A DNA stretch of 64,000 bases from Paramecium pentaurelia (lineage: Eukaryota > Ciliophora > Oligohymenophorea > Peniculida > Parameciidae). The stretch lies in contig CAJJDO010000161.1 in the NCBI GenBank assembly GCA_905183005.1, positions 177,025-241,024 of the forward strand, read 5' to 3'. The notes below the pieces were generated by a model. The model worked only from the letters and a program-made list of their open reading frames with translations, was not told where the DNA came from and did not search any database. The position numbers were made by a program, and so were the translations under genes. Shown piece by piece: positions 59,911 through 64,000 of this stretch (position 1 is the first letter of the stretch; each line of letters starts with the position of its first letter).

Positions 59911-60555
59911 TCATTATTCTCCAAATATATTTTCATTAATAAAGGTCCTGAAACTCGTTTTGATTGCTTTTGAAATCTCGCTTAAGCCACCTCTTTCATA
60001 TTTAACTCTGCAAGCTATTCTAGCATAATTTTTCTCTGAAAACCTTAAAGTCCATATATTACTTGAACCAGTCGTTTATTTCTGGTCAGATTTTTATCTT
60101 TATCTTTGAAGTAGTCTTCAAAAACTCTTCCCCTCGTTTCTGCCTTAAACTTTTCTTCTTAATAGATCGGTCATCTTCACCCTATTGAAAATCTTAGTGT
60201 TTTTCCTTTGTTATTAAAAATGATTTTGGGTTTTACTCCAAGATTTGATTATTACTTTTGGTGATTTATGAAGGAGTTCCGATCTTTTTTGAAAATAATA
60301 TAAAGAGAAATTAATGTAAAGTTGAAAAATAAATGGTAAATAGGTTGAACTCTTTTAATTTGGAAATGAGGAGTGAATTTGTAATAAAAAATTAATAATA
60401 GCCAGGGTTTGCCAAACTTGATACTTCTGCATAGGACATCACTATCCTTGTTATTGGGATTGAAATAATAGCCCTTTTTAGAGAGGATGCTATAAGTTTC
60501 TACCCCATTGAAAATGTTATACAAGTGCATATGATGATTTATCTGTATTTATCAT
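59911..60555 (-). CDS. possible gene, 198 aa, unknown
   Basis: If introns 60104-60125 (22 nt, GTTT start) and 60417-60442 (26 nt, GTGA start) are removed, a single frame of 199 codons runs from ATG to TGA. It starts MINTDKSSYALVQHFQWGRN, has a hydrophobic middle (STLHQFLFILFSKKI), a very basic stretch (DDRSIKKKSLRQKRGEEQRQ), and ends IKTSFRTFINENIFGEQ. Both intron starts are atypical, and another frame through the first exon (ATG at 60530) is also open, so the model is tentative. No family is recognised. The 5' part lies in the duplicated block, so a headed but endless copy appears at 61393-61786. Confidence 0.4.
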
Positions 60556-61391
60556 CTTAATAGAGAAATAATAAATAAATTCCAATTAATTATGGTTATT
60601 GATAATAGAAATTTAACATATAATTCAAGTTAATTCCTTCTAGTATGCCACTTGAATCATTTAGATTTAGATGAGGGGTTTCTTAACGAATTAAATTAAG
60701 ATTGTTAATAAAGATTTGAATCCTGATAATTTTTTATTAGCATAAATAGATTTAAGATAAACTGTTTTTTAAGAAACTTTTATAAATAGAAACAACTCAA
60801 CAATATAAAGCCAACTTAAATCGTCACATTCATTATACAATATCTTTTTATTTATCTCCTGATAGGAAAACATTAGCAACTATCAGTATTTTGGATGTCA
60901 TTACAAAAATTCTCCAGATCATAGATATAACGAAATTTAGGTTAAAAATGGAAGTTATCTTTTTTTATAACAATCACCAAACACGAAGTGATTATTATAA
61001 ATTAATATGCCTCTAAAAAATACCATTCTCTGTTTGTCCCAGAAACCAAATTTTAAAGCTTAGTGAATAATTATTTTCTAATATTAGTAAATATTCACAA
61101 GCATTTAGGTGTGGCCTATGATTAATATCATTACTTTTGTACTGTTAATATATTTGGTTAGTTCAACAAATTTATCATCCAATTCATTTTAGGGGGTTAA
61201 TCTCAATTATATAAAGAAGAAAAATTTCGTTTTTTTTTAAGACTTAATATTGCGAATATGTATGGTTTACTTTTATTAATTTATTCCTTCAATTTTTACA
61301 ACAGATTTGCTTTTTATTTATTATAAATTATGGATAATTTATTAATTTAATTGTAAAATTTAACCAGTTGATGAGTTTTTAAAATTTAAAG
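60162..61391. repeat. 1,230-bp duplicated block, copy 1
   Basis: This repeats, apparently exactly, at 61393-62622 with an offset of 1,231 bases. The copies are separated by a single N at 61392 and copy 1 ends exactly at it. As at 9310, this is what unmerged overlapping contig ends look like. Confidence 0.9.
60825..61121 (+). pseudogene. possible WD40-gene relic
   Basis: A 99-codon + strand frame contains YLSPDRKTLATISILDV, which resembles the core of a WD40 repeat (FSPDG-LASGS-WDV) with the turn shortened and key residues lost. The downstream part (ILKLSEQLFSNI) loosely recalls the C-terminal tail found after WD arrays, as in the gene at 63437. There is no start codon in frame. The same sequence recurs at 62056-62352 in copy 2 of the block. 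Confidence 0.32.
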
Positions 61392-61392
61392 N
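61392..61392. other. single-N scaffold join
   Basis: One ambiguous base exactly at the boundary of the two identical 1,230-bp blocks; most likely an artificial contig join. Confidence 0.9.
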
Positions 61393-61786
61393 ATAGATCG
61401 GTCATCTTCACCCTATTGAAAATCTTAGTGTTTTTCCTTTGTTATTAAAAATGATTTTGGGTTTTACTCCAAGATTTGATTATTACTTTTGGTGATTTAT
61501 GAAGGAGTTCCGATCTTTTTTGAAAATAATATAAAGAGAAATTAATGTAAAGTTGAAAAATAAATGGTAAATAGGTTGAACTCTTTTAATTTGGAAATGA
61601 GGAGTGAATTTGTAATAAAAAATTAATAATAGCCAGGGTTTGCCAAACTTGATACTTCTGCATAGGACATCACTATCCTTGTTATTGGGATTGAAATAAT
61701 AGCCCTTTTTAGAGAGGATGCTATAAGTTTCTACCCCATTGAAAATGTTATACAAGTGCATATGATGATTTATCTGTATTTATCAT
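61393..61786 (-). pseudogene. truncated copy of the possible 198-aa gene
   Basis: This repeats the 5' part of the gene at 59911-60555, including its first putative intron (61648-61673). It runs into the N at 61392, so it has no 3' end. It is probably an assembly copy and not a second gene. Confidence 0.7.
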
Positions 61787-62622
61787 CTTAATAGAGAAAT
61801 AATAAATAAATTCCAATTAATTATGGTTATTGATAATAGAAATTTAACATATAATTCAAGTTAATTCCTTCTAGTATGCCACTTGAATCATTTAGATTTA
61901 GATGAGGGGTTTCTTAACGAATTAAATTAAGATTGTTAATAAAGATTTGAATCCTGATAATTTTTTATTAGCATAAATAGATTTAAGATAAACTGTTTTT
62001 TAAGAAACTTTTATAAATAGAAACAACTCAACAATATAAAGCCAACTTAAATCGTCACATTCATTATACAATATCTTTTTATTTATCTCCTGATAGGAAA
62101 ACATTAGCAACTATCAGTATTTTGGATGTCATTACAAAAATTCTCCAGATCATAGATATAACGAAATTTAGGTTAAAAATGGAAGTTATCTTTTTTTATA
62201 ACAATCACCAAACACGAAGTGATTATTATAAATTAATATGCCTCTAAAAAATACCATTCTCTGTTTGTCCCAGAAACCAAATTTTAAAGCTTAGTGAATA
62301 ATTATTTTCTAATATTAGTAAATATTCACAAGCATTTAGGTGTGGCCTATGATTAATATCATTACTTTTGTACTGTTAATATATTTGGTTAGTTCAACAA
62401 ATTTATCATCCAATTCATTTTAGGGGGTTAATCTCAATTATATAAAGAAGAAAAATTTCGTTTTTTTTTAAGACTTAATATTGCGAATATGTATGGTTTA
62501 CTTTTATTAATTTATTCCTTCAATTTTTACAACAGATTTGCTTTTTATTTATTATAAATTATGGATAATTTATTAATTTAATTGTAAAATTTAACCAGTT
62601 GATGAGTTTTTAAAATTTAAAG
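61393..62622. repeat. 1,230-bp duplicated block, copy 2
   Basis: Second copy of 60162-61391. To the right it continues into unique sequence at 62623, while copy 1 joins unique sequence on its left at 60161. Merging the copies would give one continuous locus and remove the truncated gene copy at 61393-61786 and the second WD40 relic. Confidence 0.9.
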
Positions 62623-63436
62623 GGATATTATTTTTGGTTTAGATATAAATTAATTTCGTGAAAATCTTCTTGAAGTTAAAATGATTATACATAATCCCAG
62701 AGATTTATAAATAATAATTATTTGATGTATGTGAAAATTTCAGGTTAGAGAAGATATAATCATCTTTGTAAATCTTAATCCTTTCAATAATATCGTATTT
62801 TTTTAAGATTAATTAATCTTTTCAGTCTTTTATGCTATCTAATTCTTTTAATATCAATTTAAGAATAATAATCAAATATGATTGGAATGTTACTTTCAAT
62901 ATGAAATATTATCCAATCTAATTGTTTTACTTTATTATAGTATAATATTAAGTTTATTTTTTAAATATATTCTTAATGTATCTTTATTCTTATCTTTGTT
63001 ATAAAAAATATCTTTTGATATTTCTAAACTAATATTACAAAATTATTAATTATTATGTTAAGACTAATCCCTTTTATAAATAATAATTAATTAAGTGAAT
63101 CTATCATATAATATCCTAGATGTGTTATAAAAGAATGTTGTGTTAATTAAGTTTTCTTTAAGTAATTATATCGATCTTTATTTTAATCTCCTCATTCAAT
63201 TCAATGTTTTGAGTTTAGATTAGTAGTGCCAATTTATATTAATTAATAACCTTTTTATGATTTTAAATAATTAATTCCTATAAATGACTGAAAAGAGATA
63301 AAACTTAAAAAAATATTTCCTTATCTAGCTTAAGAAGTGAAGATGAAGAGTGAACCTAATTAAAAGAAAATAAAAAAAAAATTAATTAGAAATTTAATGT
63401 AATGATAATTATAATATTGTAAATGAATAATCATTC
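62623..63436. other. 0.8-kb intergenic region
   Basis: AT-rich sequence downstream of the truncated WD40 gene. An ATG at 63284 opens only 18 codons. I see nothing to annotate. Confidence 0.5.
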
Positions 63437-64000
63437 TCACTTTTACTAAAAGTCTTCTATAATGCAACTTCCTAAAGATTTGAATAATGATCTTAGATCG
63501 TATCCCTCATAATTGATAAATTCTCCTTTCAAGATTACTGCTCCTTACGCTTGGATTAGTTGTGTTTAAGATATTCTTAGAATTGTAGTATTGTTGGATT
63601 CTAAAAGTGTAATAAATAATGAAATACCTGGCAGAGGTTTATTTGAAAATAGTGGTGCTTGAAATTATGCAAGAATATCTTTGTAGTTTTTATCAGAAGA
63701 TTTAATTTCTTATCCTGTCTTTACATCCCATAGATGGATAGAGTTATCATTACTACCAGAAGCTAATGTATTTCCATCAGGAGAGAAATAAACTGAGTTG
63801 ATACAATCATCATGACCATCTAATTAAGCTTTTTATTATCCTGTTTTGACATCCCAGAGACGGATAGAGTTATCATTACTACCAGAAGCTAATTTATTTC
63901 CATCAGGAGAGAAATATACTGAGTTGATACAATCATCATGACCATTTAATTAAGCTTTTTATTATCCTGTTTTGACATCCCATAGACGGATAGAGTTATC
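63437..64000 (-). CDS. WD40-repeat protein, C-terminal part (runs off the window)
   Basis: The last 187 residues of a WD40 protein whose start lies beyond base 64000. Nearly identical 42-residue repeats (HDDCINSVYFSPDGNKLASG, then SNDNSIRLWDVKTGQQKAQL) form the visible array, and the DNA unit is 126 bp: the start of the repeated segment recurs at 63736, 63862 and 63988. After the last repeat comes a tail of about 100 residues (FQAPLFSNKPLPGI, ILRISQTQLIQAQGAVILKG, EFINYEGYDLRSLFKSLGSC) that is not WD40; the same kind of tail follows WD arrays in other Paramecium proteins as I remember them. The near identity of the repeats suggests recent expansion or homogenisation within the gene. The function is unknown; it is likely a scaffold. 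Confidence 0.87.
63736..64000. repeat. 126-bp tandem repeat inside the WD40 gene
   Basis: Units start at 63736, 63862 and 63988 and differ by only a few bases (for example tgtattt versus tttattt). Each unit encodes exactly one 42-residue WD40 blade, so the repeat is in frame and its copy number could vary without breaking the protein. Confidence 0.88.

Noticed and set aside
63284..63340. A short + strand ORF of 18 codons
   Set aside because: Too short, without homology, and in AT-rich sequence where such frames are common.
1..64000. The impression that most genes are pseudogenes with many TAA/TAG stops
   Set aside because: All conserved families are intact if TAA and TAG encode Gln and TGA alone is stop, which is the known Paramecium code.

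Overview
The window is macronuclear-type DNA from a ciliate, almost certainly a Paramecium species. Three signs agree. The sequence is extremely AT-rich. Every conserved gene reads through in-frame TAA and TAG as glutamine and ends only on TGA. The genes are cut by very small introns of 21-30 nt, almost all starting GTA and ending TAG or AAG. All gene models below use this code. Under the standard code every gene looks shattered, so short standard-code ORFs are misleading here. Most models were built by removing introns until a single frame matched a known protein family, and in each case the exon total came out as a whole number of codons.

Layout. 1-6300: casein kinase 2 beta, ribosomal protein L38, a small protein kinase, the proteasome lid deubiquitinase Rpn11, Ran GTPase and a LITAF-like membrane protein. 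6.8-10.9 kb: an importin-alpha-like armadillo protein and a coiled-coil protein, with a 1,065-bp sequence present twice around a single N. 11-20.6 kb: valyl-tRNA synthetase, an FLVCR-like MFS transporter, an unknown protein and a kinesin-14. 21.2-29.9 kb: a PITSLRE-type CDK, a seven-helix receptor fused to a PIP-kinase-like domain, and a 1,342-residue single-pass surface protein. 30.3-36.3 kb: a WD40 protein, a VAP/MSP-domain protein, a Cys-rich folate-receptor-like protein, an unknown protein and CSN5. 36.5-41.8 kb: an 836-residue secreted-type protein, a coiled-coil protein, a mitochondrial acyl carrier protein and mitochondrial bL35. 42.3-51 kb: a 2,886-residue IP3/ryanodine-receptor-type calcium channel. 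51-58.4 kb: a broken gene, a homospermidine-synthase-like enzyme, a small membrane protein, a second acyl carrier protein and a hormone-sensitive-lipase homologue. 58.4-64 kb: sparse, with a possible small gene, a second duplicated block of 1,230 bp around a single N, a WD40 relic and a WD40 gene running off the window.

The genes do not form one pathway and there is no operon structure. Several functional themes do recur: nuclear transport (Ran, importin-like), the two JAMM proteases Rpn11 and CSN5, two mitochondrial acyl carrier proteins, and phosphoinositide/calcium signalling (receptor-PIPK fusion, IP3R-type channel). The most notable items are the receptor-PIPK fusion, whose kinase part has lost key catalytic residues, the calcium channel with an altered selectivity filter, and the bacterial-looking homospermidine-synthase-like enzyme. 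Both duplicated blocks are probably scaffolding artefacts: unmerged overlaps of contig ends joined by one N.
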